A stretch of DNA of 64,000 nucleotides from Haliea sp963974125 (lineage in GTDB: Bacteria; Pseudomonadota; Gammaproteobacteria; Pseudomonadales; Halieaceae): contig CAXBCH010000005.1 of NCBI GenBank assembly GCA_963974125.1, positions 114,198-178,197 on the forward strand, in the 5' to 3' direction. A program made the position numbers and the translations under genes. Of the stretch, positions 35,828-45,510 are shown piece by piece. The notes under the pieces were generated by a model. That model worked only from the letters and a program-made list of their open reading frames with translations, made no database searches and had not been told where the DNA came from. The number at the start of each line of letters is the position of its first letter. The first letter of the stretch is position 1.

Positions 35828-36349
35828 TTAGCCAAGGGCCACGAGGGCCTGCAGCAGGCGCTGCGCCACGGCCCGCGGGCTGCTGCCGTCAGTGTCGATG
35901 ACGAGATCGGCGATTTCGCGGTAGAGGGGGTCCCGCACCAGCATCAGGTCGCGCAGGACCTGCTCGGGATTGCCGGTCTGCAGCAGTGGCCGCTTGCGGT
36001 CATTGCGGGTGCGGCGCACCTGCTCCTCGACGGTAGCATGGAGATAGATCACAAAGCCCCGCGACGCCAGGGCCTGACGGTTTTGCGGGCGCATGATCAC
36101 ACCGCCGCCAGTGGCGAGGACAATATGATCCATGCAGGTCATTTCTTCCACTACCTGCTGTTCGCGGTCGCGGAACCCGGCTTCGCCCTCGACATCGAAG
36201 ATCCAGGGAATGTCGGCGCCGGTGCGGTTTTCAATCTCGGTGTCGGTGTCGGCGAACGCCAGCCCGAGATGGCGCGCAAGATACTTGCCTATAGTGCTCT
36301 TGCCAGCCCCCATGGGGCCGACAAGAAAGACGCGCTGGAGATCCGGCAT
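35828..36349 (-). CDS. aroK: shikimate kinase
   Basis: 173-residue kinase phosphorylating shikimate. P-loop VGPMGAGKSTIGKYLA, shikimate-binding DTDTEIENRTG and ATGGGVIMRPQNR, lid RKRPLLQT. Directly downstream of pilQ (20 bases), the arrangement common in pseudomonads and related gammaproteobacteria. Confidence 0.96.
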   Translation of the reverse strand: MPDLQRVFLVGPMGAGKSTIGKYLARHLGLAFADTDTEIENRTGADIPWIFDVEGEAGFRDREQQVVEEMTCMDHIVLATGGGVIMRPQNRQALASRGFVIYLHATVEEQVRRTRNDRKRPLLQTGNPEQVLRDLMLVRDPLYREIADLVIDTDGSSPRAVAQRLLQALVALG

Positions 36350-36368
36350 TGGGGAAGCGGGCGGCCCC

Positions 36369-38528
36369 CTAGTCGAGCAGGCTGTCGGCGAGGATTCGCG
36401 GCGTGATGAAAATCAGCGTCTCCGTCTTGGTCTTGGAATTCGACTCGTTGCGGAACAGGGCGCCGACATAGGGTATGTCACCAAAGAATGGCACCTTGCT
36501 GACAGACTGGATGTTCTCGGTGCGGAAAACACCGCCCAGGACCACTGTCTCGCCGTTGCCCACCAACACCTGCGTGGTGAGCTCGGTGGTGTCGATCGAC
36601 GGGATGAAGCCCCCCTGGCCACTGGGCACGAGATCGCCCACTGAATCCTGGGTAATCACCAGGTCCAGCAGAATGCGGTCGTCCGGGGTGATGTTGGGGG
36701 TCACATCCAGCTTCAGCACCGCTTCCTTGAAGGCGGTGGTATTCTGGCCACTGAGCGACCCTTCCTGGTACGGCACCTCGGTACCGGACTGGATCACCGC
36801 CTTCTGCTTGTCCCCGGTTATCACCTTGGGCTGGGACACCACTTCGCCGGTGCCCGCGGCCTCCAGCGCCGACAGCTCGGAGGTCAGGAACAGGTCCTCG
36901 CTGGTAAAGCCCACGGCGAAGCCGCCGGCCTTGGAGGCAACCCCGAGATCCACCAGCAGGGCGCCCGGGAAATTGACGCTGGAAGCCGTGCCATCAATGA
37001 CCGACTGGTTGAGGGCGGCAACGTTGGCGGTGTCGCCGGACACCGACAGGGCATTGCCGTTGAAGTCATTCTCCACGAAGCCGCCGCCCCACTCGATACC
37101 CAGCTCCTTCTCCAGGTCAGACTGGGCAATCACGATGCGAGCCTCGATCATGACCTGGCGGATGGGGATGTCGACCAGGTCGATCAGGTCGCGAATCTCC
37201 GCCAGCTTGGAGGAGGTCTCGGTCACGATCAGGGAATTGGTGCGCGGCTCAACGATCACCGACCCGCGTGAGGAAATCAGGGTGCCACCGTCCTCGGAGC
37301 CCGCCTTGAACAGATTGACCACGCTGGCAGCGCTGGCGTAGCGGATGCGAATGAATTCGCTCTGCAGGGGGGCAAGCTCGGCTATCTGCTTGTTGGCCTC
37401 GATCTGCTGCCGCTCGCGCTCGGCGATCTCCGCGGCCGGCGCGACCATCAACACATTGCCGATCTGGCGCTTGTCCAGGCCCTTGGTGCGCAGCACCAGT
37501 TCCAGGGCCTGGTCCCAGGGTACATTCTGCAGGCGCAGGGTGATGCGGCCGGAAACCGTGTCGCTGGCCACCAGGTTCAGCTCGGTGAAATCGGCGAGCA
37601 GCTGCAGTACCGCACGCACCTCAATATCCTGGAAATTCAGGGAGATACGCTCGCCGACGTAGTTGAACTCGTCACGGCGGTCCTCCAGCTCCTTCTTGGT
37701 CAGCGGCTTGACTGCGAGTACGTACTGGTTGTCGGTCTGGTAGGCCAGATAGTCAAACTCACCGGTCGTCTTCAGGGTCAGGGTTGCGCCGCGTTCGGCG
37801 CTGTTGACGTCAACGCTGGTAACAGGCGTGGCGAAGTCAGTCACATCGTAGCGCCGCATCAGGCGCTCCGGGACGCTGGTGTCCAGAAACTGCACACGGA
37901 TATCGCCGCGCTCGCTGAAGACGTTGACATCAACCGAGGGGTTGCTCAGCTCCAGGGTCAACCGACCCTCACCGTCCCCGGTGCGCTGGAACTGCAGGTC
38001 GGTGATGCTGGACTGTTCACGGCCTACCTGCTCCACGCGGGAGATCAGGCGGTTGGGGTCACTGGCTGGCTTGACGTAGTCGCCGGTGTCGTCCTGACCG
38101 ACGACGAGATAGAGGCTGTTGCCTTCCACCCGGGTCTCGTAGGGCACCAGCTTGACCAGGTTCAGCACCATGCGGGTGCGGTCACCGGATTCCAGCACCA
38201 CCACGCCGGTGGCGTTGCCGTAGGGCAGGGAGTAGCTCTTGCGCGGCAGGGCGCTGCGGGCGCCGGGAAAATCGATCGCGATCCGGGCCGGCTTTTCGAT
38301 AGTGTAAGCCTGCATGTCCGGCGGGGTTTCGTCAAAATCCAGGCGCACCTCGAACTTGCTGCCAGGGCGGGAAGCAAACTCGATGTCAGTTACCGTTGGA
38401 GCCGCATATACGGCTTGTGCGAAGAGACTGAAAACCAGCATTGCTGCCAGATTTTGCAGTCCCCACCCGCGTCTGCAAGGTCCTTCTCTCACGGCATTCT
38501 TCCCCAATTTCGCTGTTATGTTCAACAT
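36369..38528 (-). CDS. pilQ: type IV pilus secretin
   Basis: 719-residue outer-membrane secretin through which the type IV pilus exits. The start is ATG 38528, giving a long signal peptide ending near VYAAPTVTD. Two AMIN domains bind peptidoglycan (about 45-280), followed by an STN/secretin N0-N1 region (ISLNFQDIEVRAVLQLLADF) and the C-terminal secretin core (VPYQEGSLSGQNTTAFKEA, TTQVLVGNGETVVLGG). pilP ends 24 bases upstream. Type IV pili serve twitching, adhesion and DNA uptake. Confidence 0.96.
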   Translation of the reverse strand: MLNITAKLGKNAVREGPCRRGWGLQNLAAMLVFSLFAQAVYAAPTVTDIEFASRPGSKFEVRLDFDETPPDMQAYTIEKPARIAIDFPGARSALPRKSYSLPYGNATGVVVLESGDRTRMVLNLVKLVPYETRVEGNSLYLVVGQDDTGDYVKPASDPNRLISRVEQVGREQSSITDLQFQRTGDGEGRLTLELSNPSVDVNVFSERGDIRVQFLDTSVPERLMRRYDVTDFATPVTSVDVNSAERGATLTLKTTGEFDYLAYQTDNQYVLAVKPLTKKELEDRRDEFNYVGERISLNFQDIEVRAVLQLLADFTELNLVASDTVSGRITLRLQNVPWDQALELVLRTKGLDKRQIGNVLMVAPAAEIAERERQQIEANKQIAELAPLQSEFIRIRYASAASVVNLFKAGSEDGGTLISSRGSVIVEPRTNSLIVTETSSKLAEIRDLIDLVDIPIRQVMIEARIVIAQSDLEKELGIEWGGGFVENDFNGNALSVSGDTANVAALNQSVIDGTASSVNFPGALLVDLGVASKAGGFAVGFTSEDLFLTSELSALEAAGTGEVVSQPKVITGDKQKAVIQSGTEVPYQEGSLSGQNTTAFKEAVLKLDVTPNITPDDRILLDLVITQDSVGDLVPSGQGGFIPSIDTTELTTQVLVGNGETVVLGGVFRTENIQSVSKVPFFGDIPYVGALFRNESNSKTKTETLIFITPRILADSLLD

Positions 38529-38551
38529 GGCTGTCACCAATGGCCCTTGCG

Positions 38552-39082
38552 TCAGATGCCGCTCAATTCGATTGTCCGCGGGCGCTCCACCCACCCGTCC
38601 GCGCTACCGTCACTGACGATTTCCACCACGGCGACATAGGTATCTGTCATCTCGACGATCTTGCCGTGATTGCGCCCCAGGAAATTCCCCAGGCGTACCC
38701 GGTGCACGCCACCCTCGGGATCCCTGATCAGGGTCCACTGGGTGCCGCCGCGTTCCAGCGACCCCACCATCGAGAGCGAGTCGAAAGTGAACTGCTCAAG
38801 AAACTCCTTGGCCCGGTTCTCGTCGGGCTTGATCGCGCTGATGGCCTGCATTTGCGTGATATCCCGCACTTCCACCGGGCGATCAAAAGGGCTGCGCAGC
38901 GCTGTGGCGCTATAGGAAAACGCCTCGTAGGCGGGGAAGGTCGGGATCGGCGCGATAATACCGCCGGGACGCGAGCGCTTCTCGGCCATGAACGCGTCGA
39001 GATCGTCGAAATCATTCCCTCCGCAGGCGCTCAGCAGGGCCGCAGACACCGCCGTTGCGGCCAGACGCCACACCTTGCTCAT
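38552..39082 (-). CDS. pilP: type IV pilus inner-membrane lipoprotein PilP
   Basis: 176-residue lipoprotein linking the PilMNO inner platform to the PilQ secretin. The start is ATG 39082 after GAGGG; the lipobox is LLSACGG. The C-terminal beta domain includes FDSLSMVGSLERGGTQWTLI and VRLGNFLGRNHGKI, typical of PilP. One base separates it from the pilO stop. Confidence 0.94.
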   Translation of the reverse strand: MSKVWRLAATAVSAALLSACGGNDFDDLDAFMAEKRSRPGGIIAPIPTFPAYEAFSYSATALRSPFDRPVEVRDITQMQAISAIKPDENRAKEFLEQFTFDSLSMVGSLERGGTQWTLIRDPEGGVHRVRLGNFLGRNHGKIVEMTDTYVAVVEIVSDGSADGWVERPRTIELSGI

Positions 39083-39083
39083 A

Positions 39084-39698
39084 TCAGCCCTCTCCATCCT
39101 TGTAGCGGTAGGTCTTGGCAGTAATGCTCAGGTTGAGCGCATTACTGTTGCCGGACCGCGCAGTGATAGAAAAGTCGTGCAAGGTCACGATGCGTGGCAG
39201 GCCGGCCATCCCGCTGATGAAGGCGCCAAGATCGTGGTAGGAGCCGGTAGCCGTTATGGCTATCGGCAGCTCGACGTAAAACTCGCGCGCCTGCTCTGCC
39301 TGCAGGTTGATGCTGTTGATCTCCAGGCCGTGCATCAGGCCCTTGTTGGTAATGTCCTCCAGCAGGCCCGGGACCTCGGTATCGCTGGGCAACTGGCTGA
39401 CCAGGGCGCCAAAGGATTCCTCCATTTCCACCATCTGCTCCTTGTAGGCCTCCAGATTGGCGGCCTCAAAGGCCTTCTTCTCAAAGTCCTGCTTCAACCG
39501 GCTCTCTTCCGCCTGCACCCGGTCGAACTGCAGCTGCAGATCCTTGATGTGGAAGTAATAACCGGCCACCAGCACGACGATGAGCAGCAGCGCGCACAGC
39601 ACAGCCTTGACGCCCGCTGGCCAGGACCCGATGTTGTCGAAATCGATGTCGTTGACATCGAATTCCTTTAGCGCCCGGAGACTATCTTCAAGTGCCAC
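39084..39698 (-). CDS. pilO: type IV pilus assembly protein PilO
   Basis: 204-residue inner-membrane protein with one N-terminal helix (AVLCALLLIVVLVAGYYFHI), a coiled-coil segment and a ferredoxin-like periplasmic domain (LPIAITATGSYHDLGAFISG). It pairs with PilN to position the pilus motor. Two bases separate it from pilN. Confidence 0.94.
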   Translation of the reverse strand: MALEDSLRALKEFDVNDIDFDNIGSWPAGVKAVLCALLLIVVLVAGYYFHIKDLQLQFDRVQAEESRLKQDFEKKAFEAANLEAYKEQMVEMEESFGALVSQLPSDTEVPGLLEDITNKGLMHGLEINSINLQAEQAREFYVELPIAITATGSYHDLGAFISGMAGLPRIVTLHDFSITARSGNSNALNLSITAKTYRYKDGEG

Positions 39699-39700
39699 AA

Positions 39701-40267
39701 CTATTCTCCCGCGCCATTGTCAGATGCCGGCAACTGCACCTTGACCTTCAGGTTGAACGTTGCCGCCTGATCCCCGTATTGGGTAGCCGCGCGTACCGAG
39801 TCCAGGTTCGGCTGCTGCAGCCAGTCCGAACCATCCAGACGCCGCATCAGGCTGGAAACCCGGTTGTTGGACTCGGCGATGCCGGTGAGGCTGATCAGGT
39901 TGTTCTGACTGGTCAGACTGGTGTAGAAAACACCATCGGGAACAGTTCGAACCAGCTGGTCCAGTACCCGGACAATGATCGGGCGGTTGCCCTGCAATTC
40001 CTGGATCACGCGCATGCGTTCAATCAACTGGTTGCGGCGCCGCTGCAGGTCCTTGATTTCCTCGACCTGCTTGTCCAGAACACGGATTTCCTGGGTCAGA
40101 TACTGGTTGCGCGCCTTCTGGTAGTCAATCTGGCCGTTAACCAGGCGGTCACCGAGCATTACCAGGCCAATACCGACGGCGACCACCGCGGCCAACAGCA
40201 TCAGAAACTCTTTCTTGCGTTCGGCGCGGCGCTCTTCGCGCCAGGGCAGGAGGTTGATTTGCGCCAT
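39701..40267 (-). CDS. pilN: type IV pilus assembly protein PilN
   Basis: 188-residue membrane protein. The N-terminal INLLPWREERRAERKKEF tail binds PilM in characterised systems, then come one membrane helix, a coiled coil and a periplasmic domain. Its start overlaps the pilM stop by one base. Confidence 0.94.
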   Translation of the reverse strand: MAQINLLPWREERRAERKKEFLMLLAAVVAVGIGLVMLGDRLVNGQIDYQKARNQYLTQEIRVLDKQVEEIKDLQRRRNQLIERMRVIQELQGNRPIIVRVLDQLVRTVPDGVFYTSLTSQNNLISLTGIAESNNRVSSLMRRLDGSDWLQQPNLDSVRAATQYGDQAATFNLKVKVQLPASDNGAGE

Positions 40268-41331
40268 CAGTCAAAGCTCCGCAGTGCGAGGCCGCAGGCA
40301 ATCATCATGGCCGGCGCATCGCTGCTCAGGGCCACGGCGTTGACCCGCGATGAAATGGTCATCTCGGCAAAGGGATTGGCAACCGCCGTCGGCGTTCCCA
40401 GCTTGTCCTGCACCAGATCAACGAGACCCTCCATGGAGGACACGCCACCCGCAAGAATAATGTAGTCCACGTCGTTGAACTGGCTGGAGGAGAAAAAGAA
40501 CTGCAGCGACCGCGCCACCTGCTGCACCACGGCCTCCTTGAAGGGGACCAGCACCTCGGGTTCGTAGTCATCGGGCAGCCCGCCCTGCTTCTTGGCCAGC
40601 CCGGCTTCCTCCAGGGGCAGGCCATAGCGGCGCATTATTTCATCGGTAAGCTGCTTGCCACCAAAAAGCTGTTCGCGGGTATAGATGGTCTGGCCGTTGT
40701 TGAGCACGCTGAGAGTGGTCATGGTGGCGCCGATATCCACAACGGCCACCATGCTCTCCATTTCCAGGTCGAGCTGGCTCCGGATAAGGCCGTAGGCACG
40801 CTCCATGGCGTAGGCCTCGACATCCATGATACGCGCAGTGAGTTCGGCGCTCTCGATGGCATCCACCCGCGAGTCTATGGTTTCGCGGCGACAGGCGGCG
40901 ATAAGCACCTCTACCTGGTTGGCGCGTTCCGGCGAGGGACCCTGGATCTCGAAATCAATCGCCACTTCATCCAGCGGGTAGGGAATGTACTGATCCGCTT
41001 CCAGGGTGAGCTGGGTTTCCATGTCATCGTCACTGAGCCCGGCGGGCATGTCGATGACCTTGGTGATCACGGACGACCCGGCAACAGCGGCGGCCGCGGT
41101 CTTCAGCTTGGTCCGTGACTGTGCCACAACCGTACGAATGGCGTTGGTCACACCCTCAATGTCATTGACATTTTTCTCAATGACCGCGTCCACTGGCAGC
41201 GATGTTACCGCGTAGCTCTCCACCCGGTAGCGACCCCCGGACTGGCTCAGCTCAAGCAGCTTGACGGTGGTGGAGCTGATATCCAACCCCAGCACCGGCG
41301 CCGACCTTTTCTTCCCTAGAATCCCCAACAA
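40267..41331 (-). CDS. pilM: type IV pilus assembly ATPase-like protein PilM
   Basis: 354-residue actin-fold cytoplasmic protein (LGLDISSTTVKLLELSQ, VVDIGATMTTLSVL, AGGVSSMEGLVDLV), similar to FtsA. It recruits PilN and forms the cytoplasmic ring of the pilus machine. The start codon is TTG at 41331, seven bases after AGGA; no in-frame ATG fits the conserved N-terminus. First gene of pilMNOPQ. Confidence 0.95.
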   Translation of the reverse strand: MLGILGKKRSAPVLGLDISSTTVKLLELSQSGGRYRVESYAVTSLPVDAVIEKNVNDIEGVTNAIRTVVAQSRTKLKTAAAAVAGSSVITKVIDMPAGLSDDDMETQLTLEADQYIPYPLDEVAIDFEIQGPSPERANQVEVLIAACRRETIDSRVDAIESAELTARIMDVEAYAMERAYGLIRSQLDLEMESMVAVVDIGATMTTLSVLNNGQTIYTREQLFGGKQLTDEIMRRYGLPLEEAGLAKKQGGLPDDYEPEVLVPFKEAVVQQVARSLQFFFSSSQFNDVDYIILAGGVSSMEGLVDLVQDKLGTPTAVANPFAEMTISSRVNAVALSSDAPAMMIACGLALRSFD

Positions 41332-41386
41332 AGCATTTTCCTATGAGTATCACTCACTTAGCTTGTTTTTATACACCATTACATTA

Positions 41387-41416
41387 ATTATAGGTATAGC
41401 ATAATCATTCCTGCAA
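41387..41416 (-). promoter_or_regulatory. candidate promoter of pilMNOPQ
   Basis: Minus strand: -35 TTGCAG (41411-41416) and -10 TATAAT (41387-41392) with an 18-base spacer, in the AT-rich 175-base gap between pilM and ponA. Confidence 0.6.
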
Positions 41417-41506
41417 TCAAAAAGCAAAATAAGCTTATAATTACCAAACGATCTCGCTACCCTTCCACCCTACAGTAATACAAGCCACTGCTTTGTAAAG
41501 GGATAA

Positions 41507-43948
41507 ATGAAGTTCCTCCGTTTTTTACTGCGCTGCATCCTGCTCGGCATTCTCGGCGCCAGCTGGCTTCTGGCAGGAGTCTATCTGTATCTGAACCCGG
41601 GCCTGCCTGACGTCGCAACTCTGCGAGACGTCAAACTGCAGACCCCGATGCAGGTCTTTACCCGCGAGGGCGACCTGATCGGCCAGTTTGGAGAGCAGAA
41701 ACGCAACCCCATGCAGTTCGATCAGATCCCGGCCCAATTTATCCAGGCCCTGCTGGCCGCGGAAGACGACCGTTTTTTCCGCCACCGGGGCGTGGACTTC
41801 GCCGGCCTCATGCGGGCGGTGTCCGAGCTGGCACTCACCGGCGAAAAAGGTTCCGGTGGCAGCACCCTCACCATGCAGGTGGCACGCAACTACTTCCTGA
41901 GTCTCGAGCGCACGTTCATGCGCAAGTTCAACGAAATCCTGCTGGCTATCAAGATCGAGCGCGAACTGGAGAAGGAAGAAATCTTTGAGCTGTATTTCAA
42001 CCGGGTTTTTCTGGGCCACCGCTCCTACGGCTTCGAGGCCGCGGCACAGGTTTACTATGGCAGCAGCATCAGCGAGCTGAGCCTGGCCCAGCATGCGATG
42101 CTCGCCGGCATACCCAAAGCCCCGTCACGCAACAACCCGATCAGCGGCCCCGAGGGCAGCCTGGAGAGGCGCAACTGGATCCTGGGCCGCATGCTCGGCC
42201 TGGGCTACATCGATCGCGACGCCTGGGCCAGTGCCGTGGCAGAACCCGTCAGCGCCAGCCATCACGGAGCACAGCTGAGTTTCGCGGCTCACTATGCCGC
42301 GGAAATGGCGCGCCAGGAGATGCTGGACCGCTTCGGCATGGCGGCCTATACCGACGGCTACAGGGTCTACACCACCATCGGCAGCGAACTCCAGCAGTTG
42401 GCGCAGGAAACCGTGGTTCAGGGCCTGATCACCTACGACAAGCGCCATGGCTACCGCGGCCCGGAGCGTCAGCTACCGCCACCGGCGGAGGGCTCTGGCC
42501 AGGATGCCCTGGCCCTGTGGCAGGCCGCCCTGGCCGAGACACCGGTGGAGGCAGGCCTGACACCGGCCATTGTCACTGAACTGGGAGACCGGCAGGTCAG
42601 TATCCTGTTCCGCGATGGCAGCAGCGATACCCTGCTGTGGGATCACGGCCTGCGCCAGGCCAGCCCCTACCTCTCGGAAAACTCAGTGGGAAGGGCGCCG
42701 CAAAGCGTGGCGGACGTGGTCAGTGTGGGCGACCTTATCCGGGTTGAGCAACGGCAGGACGGCAGCTGGCAACTGGCCCAGGTTCCGGCCGCCCAGGCGG
42801 CGCTGGTGTCCCTGAACCCGGACAATGGCGCGATTGTCAGCATTGTCGGTGGCATGGGCTTTGAGAACAGCAAGTTCAATCGCGCCACCCAGGCCAGGCG
42901 CCAGCCCGGCTCCAGCTTCAAGCCTTTCGTCTACAGCGCCGCCCTGGAAGCCGGCTTCACCGCCGCCAGTATCATCAACGATGCCCCGGTGGTATTGCAG
43001 GATACTTCGCTGGAAGATATCTGGCGCCCGGAGAACGACGGCGGCCGCTTCTACGGCCCCACCCGCCTGCGCTGGGCCCTGACCCAGTCCCGCAACCTGG
43101 TATCAATCCGCCTGTTGCAGCAGATCGGCGTACCCCAGCTGCTCCGGCATGTGCAGCGATTCGGTATCGACACCAGTGAATTTCCACAGGACCTCTCTCT
43201 CGCCCTGGGCACCCATGTAATGACACCGCTGGAGCTTGCAGCCGCCTACTCGGTGCTGGCCAACGGCGGCTACGCGGTAACACCCTGGCTCATTGAGCGG
43301 GTGGAGGATGTCGATGGCAACACGATTTACCAGGCCATGCCGGCCACCGTTTGCAGGGACTGCGAGGATGTTGCCGGTCCCGCGCTGGAGGACAGGGAGC
43401 TGCGGATGGAAGAGATCCTGTCGGGCACGTCTGAAAGCGACCAGCCGCCGCGGGCCGAACGGGTCATGGAGGAGCGGATCAACTTTATTCTCAACAGCAT
43501 ACTGCAGGACGTCATCAAACGCGGCACCGGGCGCCGGGCGCTGGCCCTGGGCCGCAATGACCTCGCCGGCAAGACCGGTACCACCAACGGACCCATGGAC
43601 GCCTGGTTCTCCGGGTACAACCGGGATGTCGTGACCACTGCCTGGGTGGGCTTCGACAACTACACCCCGCTGGGTCGGCGCGAGTTCGGCGGCACCGCGG
43701 CACTGCCGATCTGGATAGACTACATGCGGTTTGCGTTGCGCGACAGCCCGGACACAGAGCGCCCGCTGCCACCGGGAATCGTCCATGTCCGGATCGACCC
43801 CGACACCGGACTGCTGGCCCGTCCTGGCCAGGACAATGCCATCTTCGAGTACTTCCGGGAAGAGCGGGTTCCCGCTCCGGGCGGTGACAGCGAACAACAG
43901 GGCGCCGGTGGCAGAACCAACGATGAGCTGATAAAGGATATCTTCTGA
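41507..43948 (+). CDS. ponA: penicillin-binding protein 1A
   Basis: 813-residue bifunctional peptidoglycan synthase. One N-terminal membrane helix; glycosyltransferase domain with catalytic Glu in AAEDDRFFRHRGVDF and further blocks GGSTLTMQVARNYFL and EIFELYFNRVFLGHRSYGFE; an OB-like insert; transpeptidase domain with SxxK in PGSSFKPFVY, SxN in TQSRNL and KTGTT in LAGKTGTTNGPMDAWFSG. The ATG at 41507 follows AAGGGAT. It is divergent from pilM, the usual pairing in pseudomonads. A MITE-like element lies just after its stop. Confidence 0.96.
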   Translation: MKFLRFLLRCILLGILGASWLLAGVYLYLNPGLPDVATLRDVKLQTPMQVFTREGDLIGQFGEQKRNPMQFDQIPAQFIQALLAAEDDRFFRHRGVDFAGLMRAVSELALTGEKGSGGSTLTMQVARNYFLSLERTFMRKFNEILLAIKIERELEKEEIFELYFNRVFLGHRSYGFEAAAQVYYGSSISELSLAQHAMLAGIPKAPSRNNPISGPEGSLERRNWILGRMLGLGYIDRDAWASAVAEPVSASHHGAQLSFAAHYAAEMARQEMLDRFGMAAYTDGYRVYTTIGSELQQLAQETVVQGLITYDKRHGYRGPERQLPPPAEGSGQDALALWQAALAETPVEAGLTPAIVTELGDRQVSILFRDGSSDTLLWDHGLRQASPYLSENSVGRAPQSVADVVSVGDLIRVEQRQDGSWQLAQVPAAQAALVSLNPDNGAIVSIVGGMGFENSKFNRATQARRQPGSSFKPFVYSAALEAGFTAASIINDAPVVLQDTSLEDIWRPENDGGRFYGPTRLRWALTQSRNLVSIRLLQQIGVPQLLRHVQRFGIDTSEFPQDLSLALGTHVMTPLELAAAYSVLANGGYAVTPWLIERVEDVDGNTIYQAMPATVCRDCEDVAGPALEDRELRMEEILSGTSESDQPPRAERVMEERINFILNSILQDVIKRGTGRRALALGRNDLAGKTGTTNGPMDAWFSGYNRDVVTTAWVGFDNYTPLGRREFGGTAALPIWIDYMRFALRDSPDTERPLPPGIVHVRIDPDTGLLARPGQDNAIFEYFREERVPAPGGDSEQQGAGGRTNDELIKDIF

Positions 43949-43981
43949 CTGGCGCTACAGTCGCGCCACCGCCCCGGTCTG

Positions 43982-44251
43982 CTAGTGGGCTGCGCGGCTA
44001 ATTCGGTAACGTTCAGAGCGCCTGTGCCGGCGCGAATCAAGGCGTGGCTCGCCGGCAAGGGTGGCTCCCTTACCAAGAGGCACAACGCTGAGTCGCGCCG
44101 GCACAGGCGCTCCCGCAGGGCCGCCGCACAAGCGTTGTGGGCTGCGTTGCGCTCACTTGAATTGGCGACGGCCAGTCCTGCGCTCGCGCGCCTTGCCCAC
44201 AACGCTTGTGCGACGGCTGAATGTTACCGAATTAGCCGCGCAGCCCACTAG
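43982..44251. mobile_element. MITE-like element with nested inverted repeats
   Basis: 270-bp non-coding element. The 35-base ends (43982-44016 and 44217-44251) are inverted copies with one mismatch, and each begins or ends with CTAG. Inside are two further perfect inverted pairs: 44016-44035 with 44093-44112 (20 bases) and 44125-44142 with 44195-44212 (18 bases), so the strand can fold into a long outer stem with two inner hairpins. No transposase is encoded. CTAG at both edges suggests a 4-bp target duplication as in IS5-type transposition. The right edge contains the maeB stop codon. Confidence 0.8.
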
Positions 44252-45510
44252 GGCAGAGTGGCCATGCTGGGCGCGTAATTCGCCGGGTAGGGGATCCGGG
44301 CCACTCCGCTGTCCACCGCCGCCCTGGCCACCGCCGGCGCGATACGCTCCAGCAGTCGATTGTCCATGGGCTTGGGAATGATGTAGCGGGGGCCGAAGGA
44401 CAGCTCGGTTTCACCGCAGGCGGCGAGCACCGAGGGCGGGACCGGCTCCCGGGCCAGCTCGCTGAGCGCCTTCACCGCCGCCACCTTCATGGCTTCATTG
44501 ATGGCACTCGCGCGCACATCCAGGGCGCCGCGGAAAATGAACGGGAACCCCAGCACGTTGTTGACCTGGTTGGGATAGTCCGAGCGGCCGGTCGCCAGGA
44601 TCAGGTCATCGCGGACGCTGTGCGCCAGTTCGGGCCGGATCTCGGGGTCGGGGTTGGAGCAGGCGAAAACCACCGGCCTGTCAGCCATCGACAGCAGCAT
44701 CTCCGCACTCAGCAGATCCGCGCCCGAGAGGCCAACGAACACGTCGGCACCCTTGACCGCGTCGCTCAGGCTGCGCTTGTCGGTCTGATTGACGAACTCC
44801 TGCTTGTAGGCGTTGACACCTTCGCGGCCGGCATAAATCACGCCGCGGCGGTCGAGCATGTAGATGTTTTCCTGCCGCGCGCCCATGCTCAGCAGCAGGC
44901 GCATGCACGCAATAGCAGCAGCACCGGCCCCCAGGCAGGTAATCACCGCATCCTGCAGTCGCTTGCCCTGAATTTCCAGCGCGTTGATCATCCCCGCGGC
45001 GGTGACTATCGCAGTGCCGTGCTGGTCGTCGTGAAAAATGGGGATGCTGCAGCGTCGCCCCAGTTCCGCCTCGATTTCGAAGCACTCGGGTGCCTTGATA
45101 TCCTCGAGGTTGATGCCGCCAAAAGTGTCCGCAATATTGGCAACCGTGTCGATGAAGCTGGCCGCGTCTTCGGTGTTGACCTCGATATCCACCGAGTTGA
45201 TCCCGGCAAACCGCTTGAACAGCAGCGCCTTGCCTTCCATGACCGGCTTGCTCGCCAGTGAACCCAGATTGCCAAGGCCCAGGACGGCAGTGCCGTTACT
45301 GATAACGGCGACGAGATTGCCTTTGCCGGTATAGCGATAGGCGGCTTCCGGATCCGCGGCAATTTCCCGACAGGGCTCGGCGACGCCCGGGCTGTAGGCC
45401 AGGGCCAGGTCGGCCTGGGTTTCGGCGGGCTTGGTCAGTTCGATACTGATTTTCCCCGGCACCGGCCCGGAGTGATAATCCAGGGCAGCCTGTCTGAAAT
45501 CATTGCTCAT
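44248..45510 (-). CDS. maeB: NAD(P)-dependent malic enzyme (short form)
   Basis: 420-residue oxidative decarboxylase turning malate into pyruvate. ATG 45510 (MSNDFRQAALDYHS) is chosen over an upstream extension. Signatures: SPGVAEPCREIAADP, metal/substrate FHDDQHGTAIV, and the dinucleotide loop CLGAGAAAIACMRL. It lacks the phosphotransacetylase-like C-terminal half of E. coli MaeB, like the Pseudomonas enzyme of about 420 residues. Its TAG stop lies in the CTAG at the edge of the MITE-like element. Confidence 0.93.
   Translation of the reverse strand: MSNDFRQAALDYHSGPVPGKISIELTKPAETQADLALAYSPGVAEPCREIAADPEAAYRYTGKGNLVAVISNGTAVLGLGNLGSLASKPVMEGKALLFKRFAGINSVDIEVNTEDAASFIDTVANIADTFGGINLEDIKAPECFEIEAELGRRCSIPIFHDDQHGTAIVTAAGMINALEIQGKRLQDAVITCLGAGAAAIACMRLLLSMGARQENIYMLDRRGVIYAGREGVNAYKQEFVNQTDKRSLSDAVKGADVFVGLSGADLLSAEMLLSMADRPVVFACSNPDPEIRPELAHSVRDDLILATGRSDYPNQVNNVLGFPFIFRGALDVRASAINEAMKVAAVKALSELAREPVPPSVLAACGETELSFGPRYIIPKPMDNRLLERIAPAVARAAVDSGVARIPYPANYAPSMATLP

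Noticed and set aside
41340..41500. Distinct sigma-70 promoter for ponA
   Set aside because: The gap is AT-rich and offers several -10-like hexamers, but no pair with acceptable spacing stood out.
43985..44381. Small plus-strand open frames across the MITE-like element
   Set aside because: They follow the inverted-repeat structure, run into antisense maeB and show no protein family features.
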